NCBI GenBank assembly: GCA_964491665.1
Contig: CAZBII010000072.1
Span: 1 to 20,918, forward strand
Length of the DNA: 20,918 nt
Source of the DNA: Ch67 sp964491665
GTDB taxonomy: Bacteria; Pseudomonadota; Gammaproteobacteria; Pseudomonadales; Ketobacteraceae
Direction: 5' to 3'
The notes beneath the pieces were generated by a model. It did not search any database. It was not told the origin of the DNA and was given only the letters and a program-made list of their open reading frames with translations. Shown in pieces: positions 15,180-20,918 of the stretch. Each line of letters begins with the position of its first letter. Position 1 is the first letter of the stretch. The translations under genes and the position numbers were made by a program.

Positions 15180-15517
15180 CATACGGGATGCACCAGCACA
15201 ACGGCACCGCGCTGACCGGCATTGATGAGCTGGCCCAGCGCATTCAGCGCTGCGTGATCACGCGCAAGGGCACACTGGTTGGGCGTCGCAATTACGGCAG
15301 CCGGCTGCCGGAACTGGTGGACGGAAAAATGGGATCCATGATGCGGCTGGATATGTACTCTGCCGTGGATGAAATGTTCCGCGATCCTGACAATGGATTG
15401 CTGGATTTCCAGCTGCAGAACACGCAGGTATCTGCCACCGAAACCGGAAACGGCGTGACAATTCGAATCACCGGAATTTTTGAGCAGCGGCAGGTTGAAC
15501 TGGAGGCAGTGGTGTGA
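15176..15517 (+). CDS. W: Baseplate wedge protein W (GPW/gp25 family)
   Basis: The 113-residue protein is the size of P2 gpW (115) and has its key parts: TGIDELAQRIQRCVITRKGTL, the invariant RRNYGSRLPELVD block, and a C-terminal strand VTIRITGIF. gpW is the homologue of T4 gp25; it nucleates sheath assembly on the baseplate. The ATG overlaps the small upstream gene (ATGA) and the end overlaps J by 4 nt. Confidence 0.94.
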   Translation: MTYGMHQHNGTALTGIDELAQRIQRCVITRKGTLVGRRNYGSRLPELVDGKMGSMMRLDMYSAVDEMFRDPDNGLLDFQLQNTQVSATETGNGVTIRITGIFEQRQVELEAVV

Positions 15518-16488
15518 GTAACGCAATTGATCTGTCGAAATTACCGGGGCCTGCGTTTCTGCTGGAAACCGATTTTGAAACCCTGATGCAGGAGCAACTG
15601 GCTAGGCTGGCGCTGATTGATCCTGCCTACGCCGCCGCTATCAAGGTGGGCGATCCTGGCTACAACATCCTGCTGGCGGTCGCCTATACCCGCATGTACG
15701 ACCGGCAGAAGTTCAACGAGGCGGGGCGCTCGGTAATGCTTGCGTACGCAACGGACGCCGACCTTGAAAATCTGGCGGCTTTGTTCGGACTGGAACGTCA
15801 AATGATTGATCCAGGTGATGCTGAAGCCGTCCCGCCGGTGCCGCCCACATACGAGTCAGACGATTCACTGCGAGCCAAGGTCCTGCTCGCTCCCGAGGGC
15901 TTCACCACTGCCGGATCGATTGGTGCCTACAAGTACCACGCGCTCACTGCCGGCCGCCAGCTCACTGAAACCGTGGTGGAAAGCCGAACTGCAACGGAAG
16001 TCATCATCAGAAAGGTGATCGCTCCCAGCGGCATCGTCGAAGCGGTCAAGGACGCCAGCGTCATCAGCCCGGCACCAGGTGAGGTTGAGGTGGGCGTGTT
16101 GAGCTACACAGGCAACGGAACCCCGTCACCTGAGTTGCTGGCAGCTGTGGTGAATGCGCTTTCAGCCGATTCCGCTCGCCCGCTGACGGACCTGGTCACG
16201 GTTGTGGGGGCCAGCATTACCACCTACGCAGTGGCAGCCACACTGTATTTTTTGCCGGGTGTTGATCGGGCTCTGGTGCTGGACCAGGCGAATGCCAAGC
16301 TGCAGCAGTACGTAGATGATGCCCACCGTCTTGGGCGCCGGATGGCAGTTGGTGGCATCCAGGCGGCCTGTTTTCAGCCGGGCGTCGTGCGCGTGGTTGT
16401 GTCGTCACCAGCGGCTGACATCACACCTGGTGTACATGGCGCAGCCTGGTGCAGCGGCATAACCCTGACAGATGGTGGTGTGGAATGA
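15514..16488 (+). CDS. J: Baseplate wedge protein J
   Basis: This 324-residue P2 gpJ-like (Mu gp47, T4 gp6-type) protein forms the baseplate wedge. Family marks are LPGPAFLLETDFETLMQEQ at the start, NEAGRSVMLAYATDADLENLAALFGL, a central SDDSLRAKVLLAPEGFTTAGS region and VVVSSPAADI near the end. P2 gpJ is 302 residues. Translation starts at GTG 15514, sharing GTGA with the stop of W, so expression is coupled. It overlaps gene I by 4 nt. Confidence 0.94.
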   Translation: MSNAIDLSKLPGPAFLLETDFETLMQEQLARLALIDPAYAAAIKVGDPGYNILLAVAYTRMYDRQKFNEAGRSVMLAYATDADLENLAALFGLERQMIDPGDAEAVPPVPPTYESDDSLRAKVLLAPEGFTTAGSIGAYKYHALTAGRQLTETVVESRTATEVIIRKVIAPSGIVEAVKDASVISPAPGEVEVGVLSYTGNGTPSPELLAAVVNALSADSARPLTDLVTVVGASITTYAVAATLYFLPGVDRALVLDQANAKLQQYVDDAHRLGRRMAVGGIQAACFQPGVVRVVVSSPAADITPGVHGAAWCSGITLTDGGVE

Positions 16489-17009
16489 CGCTATTGCCGG
16501 CCAGTGCCACCGAGCGCGAGCGCAGCATTGAAGAAGTTGTCGCTGCGGAGCTGGTCTATGACGTGCGCAGGCTGTGGAACCCCGATACATGCCCAGTGGA
16601 ATTGCTCCCCTATCTGGCGTGGGCGCTGTCGGTTGATGTGTGGGAAAACACCTGGAGTGAGTTCCGCAAACGGCAGACGATCAAGAACAGCATCGCCCTG
16701 CACAGGCTGAAGGGTACAGCTCAAGCAGTGAAAACCGCGCTGGCGCCGTTCGGCGCAGTGGTAGCAATGACAGAGTGGTTCGATGAAACGCCGGCGGCAG
16801 ATCCCTACACGTTCGATCTGGATGTCATCGTCAGCGGCGGTCTGGATGCCGAGACAACAGATCAGCTACTGGCAGCGGTGAACGCAAGCAAACCCGTGTC
16901 ACGACACTTTTTCCTCACCGCTGGCGTTGGGCTGGCGGCGAATTTGTATGTGGGCGGTGACGTATTTGTCCACGCCTTTCAGCACTCAATGATTGAGGCA
17001 ATTAACTGA
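16485..17009 (+). CDS. I: Baseplate/tail formation protein I
   Basis: From ATG 16485 the product is 174 residues, against 176 for P2 gpI. The block LPYLAWALSVDVW, then FRKRQTIKNSIALHRLKGT is diagnostic. gpI helps attach fibres to the baseplate. The ATG shares ATGA with the stop of J; an upstream ATG at 16449 would add 12 residues inside J and is not favoured. The end overlaps the fibre gene (TGATG). Confidence 0.93.
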   Translation: MTLLPASATERERSIEEVVAAELVYDVRRLWNPDTCPVELLPYLAWALSVDVWENTWSEFRKRQTIKNSIALHRLKGTAQAVKTALAPFGAVVAMTEWFDETPAADPYTFDLDVIVSGGLDAETTDQLLAAVNASKPVSRHFFLTAGVGLAANLYVGGDVFVHAFQHSMIEAIN

Positions 17010-18196
17010 TGGCGGATCCAGTGCTCATTATCACCGACGCAGGGCGAGCGGCAGCAGTTACAGCGGCTGCTAATGAGGTTGCCGTCGACATTACCCAGGT
17101 GGCAATTGGAACAGGGCAGTGGACTCCGACTGCTGCCGCGACGGCTCTGCAAACCGAGTTGAAGCGGCTGCCTGCCACTGGTTCGCAGAAAAGCACGCCT
17201 ACCAGCGTGACGGTAGGTTTTCAGGACGCCAGCGCGGATGCCTACGCGATTTATGAAGTTGGTTTCTATCTGTCGGACGGCACGTTGCTGGCGATCTATG
17301 CCAGTAATGACACTCTGGTTGCTGAGAAGTCTGCGCCGCTGCGCTTGCTTTGGGGCCTGACGCTGGTTTTGAGTTCGCTGCCGGCTGATTCGGTTTCTGT
17401 GACGGCATCGGCGAATTTCATCCCGCCGAATGCTGGGGAGACTGTTGCCGGCATCGCTGAGCTAGCTACACAGGCAGAGGTTGATTCTGGGCTGGACAAT
17501 TTGCGTATTGTCACTGCTGAAAAATTGTGGGGCTTGATGATGGAGGGCCCGCTGTTGATGGAGTTGCTCTGGCAAAAACGCTTTTTCAACGCCATCTACC
17601 CAGGTAACGAAATCTACGACTATTTCGTCAACAACAGCTGCGCATCGTATCAAACAGGATCCAGCAGGGCAGATGGATCTTTCGCTGCCACCGTGCTAGG
17701 TCATCCGACAGGATCAGGTGCGGCACTGACGGATTTCAAGTTTCAGATAGCTAAATATGAGCTGGCTAGGTTTGACGCTCGTAAACGGTCTTCGTGGCGT
17801 TGCGCCATCCAGCTCTCTAACGCCGCACAATGGTTTGGATTGTCGGTGATTCTGCGTTTGTATGGAGCCGAGCTTTTAATTGACGGAGGGCGAAACATTT
17901 CCGTCGGTCTGCAGGATTCTGGTTCCTACACTTCGACGGGCGTCACTCTCAATGATGGGCATCACGTATTCACGACTGAAGTTGCTGATGGTTATGTGTG
18001 GGTATCGCTCAATGGCGTTATCATTTGGCAGGGTGGCACACTGCCGAACACAGGAACGCTGCCTAAAAACGACACAAATGCAGGCAGCACTAGGTTTATG
18101 GCTTTCAGTTTGCACGGCACCGTGACGACGGCGCAGCCGTCGGGCAGTTCGATTGGCTTAATTCTGAAGTATGTCGAGGCGAGCATCGCGCCGTGA
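17009..18196 (+). CDS. Tail fibre protein (P2 gpH-like N-terminus, distinct C-terminal domain)
   Basis: The 395-residue protein begins with the conserved phage tail-collar fibre domain (PVLIITDAGRAAAVTAAANEV, VAIGTGQW, YAIYEVGFYLSDGTLLAIYAS) over about 150 residues, which attaches to the baseplate next to gpI. After a short helical linker (TVAGIAELATQAEVDSGLDN, VVTAEKLWGL-type segment) comes a region of about 200 residues unlike gpH: beta-rich, with GYVWVSLNGVIIWQGG, possibly a concanavalin-like or other jelly-roll receptor-binding domain. P2 gpH is much longer (669), so this is a short fibre. The codons in the C-terminal part are more AT-rich, as expected if the receptor-binding part was exchanged. 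No fibre-assembly chaperone follows. Confidence 0.85.
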   Translation: MADPVLIITDAGRAAAVTAAANEVAVDITQVAIGTGQWTPTAAATALQTELKRLPATGSQKSTPTSVTVGFQDASADAYAIYEVGFYLSDGTLLAIYASNDTLVAEKSAPLRLLWGLTLVLSSLPADSVSVTASANFIPPNAGETVAGIAELATQAEVDSGLDNLRIVTAEKLWGLMMEGPLLMELLWQKRFFNAIYPGNEIYDYFVNNSCASYQTGSSRADGSFAATVLGHPTGSGAALTDFKFQIAKYELARFDARKRSSWRCAIQLSNAAQWFGLSVILRLYGAELLIDGGRNISVGLQDSGSYTSTGVTLNDGHHVFTTEVADGYVWVSLNGVIIWQGGTLPNTGTLPKNDTNAGSTRFMAFSLHGTVTTAQPSGSSIGLILKYVEASIAP

Positions 18197-18510
18197 TTTT
18201 TTATGTGCCATTCATGCCATTTGGATTTGCGGGCTACACCATCGGCCCGATTATTCTAATCAGCCGCGACTATTGCCACGATCGCGGCCTGATCGAACAC
18301 GAAAAAACCCACGTCGCCCAATGGCGACGCGACGGAATAAAATCAATTGCAGCGCTGTGGAACAGCCAAAAACGCCTTTCATATGAAGTCGAAGCGTACA
18401 AAAAACAATTGGAGTTTGGTGCAAACCCGCTAAAATTGGCTGAGCACCTTGCGAACCGTTACGGGTTCGATTTGACGATTGCAGACGCACTCGATCTGCT
18501 ACAGTCCTGA
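18193..18510 (+). CDS. Small HExxH putative metallopeptidase after the tail fibre
   Basis: The 105-residue product starts at GTG 18193, sharing GTGA with the stop of the fibre gene. It carries LIEHEKTHVAQW (His36, Glu37, His40), a short zincin motif, and YEVEAY about 25 residues later, where Glu65 or Glu67 could be the third metal ligand. The first 25 residues are hydrophobic and Pro/Gly-rich but not a clear signal peptide. It fills the slot where P2 has the fibre chaperone G, yet it does not look like one. Base composition is AT-rich, like the fibre C-terminus, so the two may travel as a unit. It may be a tail-borne peptidase, a fibre-processing factor or an inactive fold; function is unknown. 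The reading frame and motif are clear. Confidence 0.75.
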   Translation: MIFYVPFMPFGFAGYTIGPIILISRDYCHDRGLIEHEKTHVAQWRRDGIKSIAALWNSQKRLSYEVEAYKKQLEFGANPLKLAEHLANRYGFDLTIADALDLLQS

Positions 18511-18522
18511 GATCACCGGTGT
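18506..18522 (+). repeat. 17-bp sequence with an exact inverted match at 11440-11456
   Basis: cctgagatcaccggtgt covers the last codon and stop of the small HExxH gene and the first bases of the gap before the sheath gene; it is the reverse complement of 11440-11456 and partly overlaps the hairpin at 18518-18543. Confidence 0.55.
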
Positions 18523-18543
18523 GCCGCATACGCGGAGCACACC
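18518..18543 (+). promoter_or_regulatory. Hairpin containing the ribosome binding site of the sheath gene
   Basis: GGTGTGC (18518-18524) pairs with GCACACC (18537-18543); inside, CGC (18525-18527) pairs with GCG (18532-18534) around an ATAC loop, leaving a GA bulge. The Shine-Dalgarno GGAG (18534-18537) of the sheath gene, six nt before ATG 18544, lies within the stem and bulge. The ATG follows the stem immediately. This could limit initiation until ribosomes or a protein open it. Confidence 0.6.
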
Positions 18544-19704
18544 ATGAAGCACGGCATTTTCACCTTTACCGATGATTCCGGGCCACGCCCGCTCACGGTA
18601 CTCAACACGTCCGTCATCGGCATTGTGGGCACTGCACCGCAAGCTGATGCCACAGAATTTCCGCTGAACAAGCCTGTTCTGATTTCAGGCTCGTATCGGA
18701 AAGCTGCGAAACTCGACACAACCACCGGGCAAACTGGCGGCGGCACGCTGCTGAAGGCCATCAACGCAATCCTGGATCAGGGCGGTGCGCTGATCGTGGT
18801 TGTGCGAGTGGCTGAGGGTGCCGATGCGACGGCTACCAATTCCAACGTCATCGGCACCACTGATGCGAACGGTAATCGCACCGGTCTGCAGGCGCTCTAT
18901 GACGCCCGCACCGATCTGGGTGTGTGGCCCCGCATTGTGGTTGCTCCCGGTTTCACGCACACCCAAAGCGTTGCTACGGCGCTGGATGTGATCTGCACGC
19001 GGCTGCACGCAGTCGGATTCATCGACGCGCCCAACACCACTCCAGCAGCAGCCATTACCTACAAGGGCCTGTTTTCCAGCGCCAATCTGGAAATGGGTTT
19101 CCCTGCGCTTAAAAATGTGGCGGGTGATGTGGTGCCATGGTCAGCTTGGCGGGCCGGCATCGAGGCCGCCAAGGACAACAGCGGTGCGCCGAATGACGGT
19201 TACTCCGGATCAGGATCCAACCGCAAGATTGCCGGCACCACAGGCCTCAGCCTGCCGGTGGACTACCAGGCGGGCACCACTGTCTGCACGGCTGCCGTGC
19301 TCAATGACAACAACATTTCCACCGTGATCAACGATGACGGTTTCCGCACGTGGGGAAACCGCTCGCTGTCGTCGGATTCCCGCTGGGCATTTCTGGCGCA
19401 TGCCAAGGTTAACCAGGTCATTCTGGATACCATCGCCAACGGATTGAAATGGGCAACTGATCGCAAGATCACGAAAGCCCTGATCGAAGACCTCACTGAG
19501 ACCATTAACAATTTCCTGCGCTCCCAGAAGCGGCTGAATCACATTGCCGGCGGCGAGTGCTTTGTCGATCCGGATCTGAACCCGCCGGATTCGATCGTCG
19601 CCGGAAAACTGTATGTGAACTACAAGTGGACCCCGCTGGGCATCGCAGAGGAAATCAGCGTAGGTGCCCAGTTCGTCAATGACTACGCAGCCGATATTTT
19701 TTAA
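18544..19704 (+). CDS. FI: Tail sheath protein FI
   Basis: The 386-residue protein matches P2 FI (396) in size and pattern: FTDDSGPRPLTVLNTSVIGIVG at the start, LIVVVRVAEGADATATNSNV, WPRIVVAPGFTH, a central SAWRAGIEAAKDN, DGFRTWGNRSLSSDS, and the C-terminal ALIEDLTETINNFLRSQKR and GEEISV-type strand. It polymerises around the tube and contracts during infection. The ATG at 18544 has GGAG six nt upstream inside a hairpin. It ends nine bp before the tube gene. Confidence 0.95.
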   Translation: MKHGIFTFTDDSGPRPLTVLNTSVIGIVGTAPQADATEFPLNKPVLISGSYRKAAKLDTTTGQTGGGTLLKAINAILDQGGALIVVVRVAEGADATATNSNVIGTTDANGNRTGLQALYDARTDLGVWPRIVVAPGFTHTQSVATALDVICTRLHAVGFIDAPNTTPAAAITYKGLFSSANLEMGFPALKNVAGDVVPWSAWRAGIEAAKDNSGAPNDGYSGSGSNRKIAGTTGLSLPVDYQAGTTVCTAAVLNDNNISTVINDDGFRTWGNRSLSSDSRWAFLAHAKVNQVILDTIANGLKWATDRKITKALIEDLTETINNFLRSQKRLNHIAGGECFVDPDLNPPDSIVAGKLYVNYKWTPLGIAEEISVGAQFVNDYAADIF

Positions 19705-19713
19705 GGAGCGATC

Positions 19714-20289
19714 ATGAGCGTATTGATGCGAATTCCTGAAACGCTGGTCGACTTCCAGTTGTTCCTGGACGGTTACGGTGCAATGGGGGAGGTGCCAGAA
19801 GTCACCTTGCCGGCGATCACCGAGATTTTTGAAAGTGTCGACCTTCCTGGTGCAGCCACGCCACAGAAGCAGTTTTTGGGAATGTTCGAGGAAATGGAGT
19901 CGGAGTTCACGCTGCTGGGCCTTAACCCCTACACCATCGGCCTGTTCGGCGAGGACAACAAGCTGTTCACGTTCCGCGCCGCATCCAGCCAGCGCGACCG
20001 CCCCGTTTCCGTTCTGCCAATCGTGGCCTACATGACAGGTCGCCTGTACTCGATCGAAGTCGACTCCATCCAGAAAAAGGGGATGACACGCAGCCGTTGC
20101 CGCATCGCTGTCAGTCATTACAAGCTGGTGCATTCCGGCAGCGTGGTGTGCGAGATCGCGGCAGACGGATCGATTGTGCAGTTCGGTGGCCGCGACTTCC
20201 GCAGCCTGATCAACGCGGCCATTGGTAACCCGGCCGGCATCATCAATGGATTGCTGGGTGGCGGTTCCAAACTGCCAAAACTGTTCTGA
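19714..20289 (+). CDS. FII: Tail tube protein FII
   Basis: The 191-residue protein is the P2 FII-type (172) inner tube subunit: MRIPETLVDFQLFLDGYGAMGEVPEVTLPAITEI at the start, then a beta-barrel core with VLPIVAYMTGRLYSIE, QKKGMTRSRCRIAVSHYKLV and a final REFRSLINAAIGN-like helix (here RDFRSLINAAIGNP). A strong AAGGAGCG precedes the ATG. It follows the sheath gene with a 9-bp gap and precedes E, the fixed order in P2-type tails. Confidence 0.95.
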   Translation: MSVLMRIPETLVDFQLFLDGYGAMGEVPEVTLPAITEIFESVDLPGAATPQKQFLGMFEEMESEFTLLGLNPYTIGLFGEDNKLFTFRAASSQRDRPVSVLPIVAYMTGRLYSIEVDSIQKKGMTRSRCRIAVSHYKLVHSGSVVCEIAADGSIVQFGGRDFRSLINAAIGNPAGIINGLLGGGSKLPKLF

Positions 20290-20297
20290 GGTGAACG

Positions 20298-20666
20298 ATG
20301 ACTGACCAGGCGCAGACCTACCGTTATAAATCCGTCCAGATCCCATTGCAGGAACCCATCATCCTGGACGGCCAATCGGTCACTCACTTGAGCATGCGCC
20401 CGCCGAAGGCGATCGACGTGATCAACGCTTGCGACCTTGCCCCATCGAAGAACCAGGAAGACGCGCTGCTTTTCGCCAATCTGTGCGAGATCCCGCTGCA
20501 GGTCGTGCTGATGATGCCTTATTACGACTACAAGCTGCTGGAGGCAGCGTATGACCGTTTTTTGTACCCAGCGCAGCTACATTGCGAGATGGAATCGTTG
20601 CCATTGTCAGCTGCGTTGGAAGTTTTGACCCACTCAAACTTGCCGAGCTCTACCCGTCCCAGTTGA
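20298..20666 (+). CDS. E: Tail assembly chaperone E (0-frame product)
   Basis: The 122-residue product starts at ATG 20298 with GAGGTGA upstream. The N-terminal IPLQEPIILDGQSVTHLSMRPPKAIDVI and FANLCEIPLQVVLMMPYYDYKLLEAAYDRFL are typical of P2 gpE. E proteins bind the tape measure with the frameshifted E+E' form during tail assembly. In P2 the 0-frame product is 91 residues; here the frame runs some 33 residues past the slippery site, and that end looks non-conserved (SSTRPS), as in a by-product. Confidence 0.9.
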   Translation: MTDQAQTYRYKSVQIPLQEPIILDGQSVTHLSMRPPKAIDVINACDLAPSKNQEDALLFANLCEIPLQVVLMMPYYDYKLLEAAYDRFLYPAQLHCEMESLPLSAALEVLTHSNLPSSTRPS

Positions 20667-20746
20667 TCGGCTGGTTTGAGAGCATCGAGCGTGTACAGAA
20701 GTTGCGGAAAAAGATCCGCACTAAACCGGGAAGAGTGAGTGACTAA
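20298..20746 (+). CDS. E': Tail assembly protein E+E' made by -1 ribosomal frameshift
   Basis: At the heptamer 20558-20564 a -1 shift leaves gpE after codon 89 and continues VPSAATLRDGIVAIVSC... DPLKLAELYPSQLIGWFESI ... to TAA 20744-20746, for a fusion of about 149 residues (P2 E+E' is 142). The extension is a coherent protein sequence with the Trp/Phe and Asp-rich pattern of E' domains and ends over the start of the next gene, as in P2 and lambda gpGT. The shift itself is inferred from the site and the established mechanism. Confidence 0.85.
20558..20564 (+). other. Programmed -1 frameshift site T TTT TTG
   Basis: In the E frame the codons read cgT TTT TTG TAC. This is the same heptamer as the established frameshift site of the P2 E gene. 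The -1 frame is open from here for 60 codons. Confidence 0.88.
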
Positions 20747-20918
20747 CAAGCCGAACGAAGTCCAGGTCAAGGTTGGCGCCAAAGTCGATCCGTCAGTGCA
20801 AAAGCAACTGGACCGGATCGAGCGGCGCATGGTGCAGAGTCGCCGCAAGCAGACGGAAGAGGCGAAAAAGCACGCGCGCCAGCTGGGCGGTTTAACCAAG
20901 GCGCAGCAGGCTGAAGCC
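20739..20918 (+). CDS. T: Tail tape measure protein T, N-terminal fragment (runs off right edge)
   Basis: A frame beginning at GTG 20739 stays open for 60 codons to the window edge: MTNKPNEVQVKVGAKVDPS, then a strongly charged helical stretch (LDRIERRMVQSRRKQTEEAKKHARQLGG). It overlaps the E+E' stop by 8 nt, with GGGAAGAG just upstream. In P2-type tails the gene after E' is the tape measure T, which sets tail length. Only the start is visible, so identity rests on order and on the coiled-coil onset. Confidence 0.75.
   Translation, partial: MTNKPNEVQVKVGAKVDPSVQKQLDRIERRMVQSRRKQTEEAKKHARQLGGLTKAQQAEA

Larger units (their letters stand above)
2687..20918 (+). mobile_element. Contractile-tailed prophage, structural module (partial; runs off the right edge)
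   Basis: From the small terminase candidate onward every gene is a phage structural or lysis-type gene on one strand: terminase, portal, MuF, protease-scaffold-capsid, membrane proteins, neck, then P2-type V, W, J, I, fibre, FI, FII, E/E' and the start of T. The left end is not defined; it must lie between the host terminator (ends 2686) and the first phage promoter-like element (2826). That stretch is AT-richer than its surroundings and holds a short hairpin (CTGCT-7 nt-AGCAG, 2782-2798). No att core, integrase, transposase or Mu-type terminus can be recognised, because the other end of the element lies outside the window. Confidence 0.9.

Noticed and set aside
19210..20346. Minus-strand frame opposite the sheath and tube genes
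   Set aside because: It spans two well-identified plus-strand genes and their gap; no start signal or domain.
1..20918. CRISPR arrays, tRNA or rRNA genes, insertion sequences
   Set aside because: No regularly spaced repeats, cloverleaf-like stretches or transposase genes were found on either strand.

Overview
The window is GC-rich, densely packed DNA that reads as the genome of a gammaproteobacterium (inferred only from gene style and the P2/Mu-type phage genes; no species can be named). It has two parts. Positions 1 to about 2690 look like host chromosome: the 3' end of a PglC/WcaJ-type sugar transferase and a complete WbpM/PglF/CapD-type UDP-sugar 4,6-dehydratase, that is, the end of a surface polysaccharide (O-antigen or capsule) cluster, closed by a strong hairpin terminator at 2656-2686.

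From about 2690 to the right edge everything is on the + strand and reads as the structural half of a contractile-tailed (myovirus-type) prophage. No integrase, transposase, repressor or replication gene is visible, so the phage continues to the right and its left end can only be placed roughly, between 2687 and 2826. The head module is Mu/SPP1-like: Cys-rich small-terminase candidate, large terminase, portal, a MuF-type minor head protein, and a single 847-residue protein joining prohead protease, scaffold and major capsid protein. A short group of membrane proteins (3-TM holin-like, XhlA-like) lies between head and neck genes. The tail module is P2-like and in P2 order: tail completion/terminator proteins, V, W, J, I, fibre, sheath FI, tube FII, E with a T TTT TTG frameshift site giving E+E', and the start of the tape measure T. 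Most junctions are 4-11 nt ATGA/GTGA/TAATG-type overlaps, so these are translationally coupled operons.

Two operon starts (2826 and 8808) share an exact 17-bp sequence followed after exactly 12 nt by a -10-like hexamer; these are good candidates for phage late promoters. The first unit (terminase to MuF and a 60-aa ORF) ends at a terminator at 8761-8786; the second drives the capsid fusion and ends, perhaps partly, at 11455-11481.

The most interesting element is the MuF protein at 6799-8577. Its last ~190 residues carry an HEYGH zinc-metallopeptidase motif with a downstream ETEAFAN segment, AT-richer codon use, and an overlapping 60-aa gene. This is the layout of a phage-borne MuF polymorphic toxin with a candidate immunity gene. 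A second small HExxH protein (18193-18510) occupies the usual tail-fibre-chaperone position. Other points of note are two adjacent hairpins with identical loops in the start of the capsid-fusion gene, a hairpin that contains the sheath gene's ribosome binding site, and a 17-bp inverted match between the ends of two genes.
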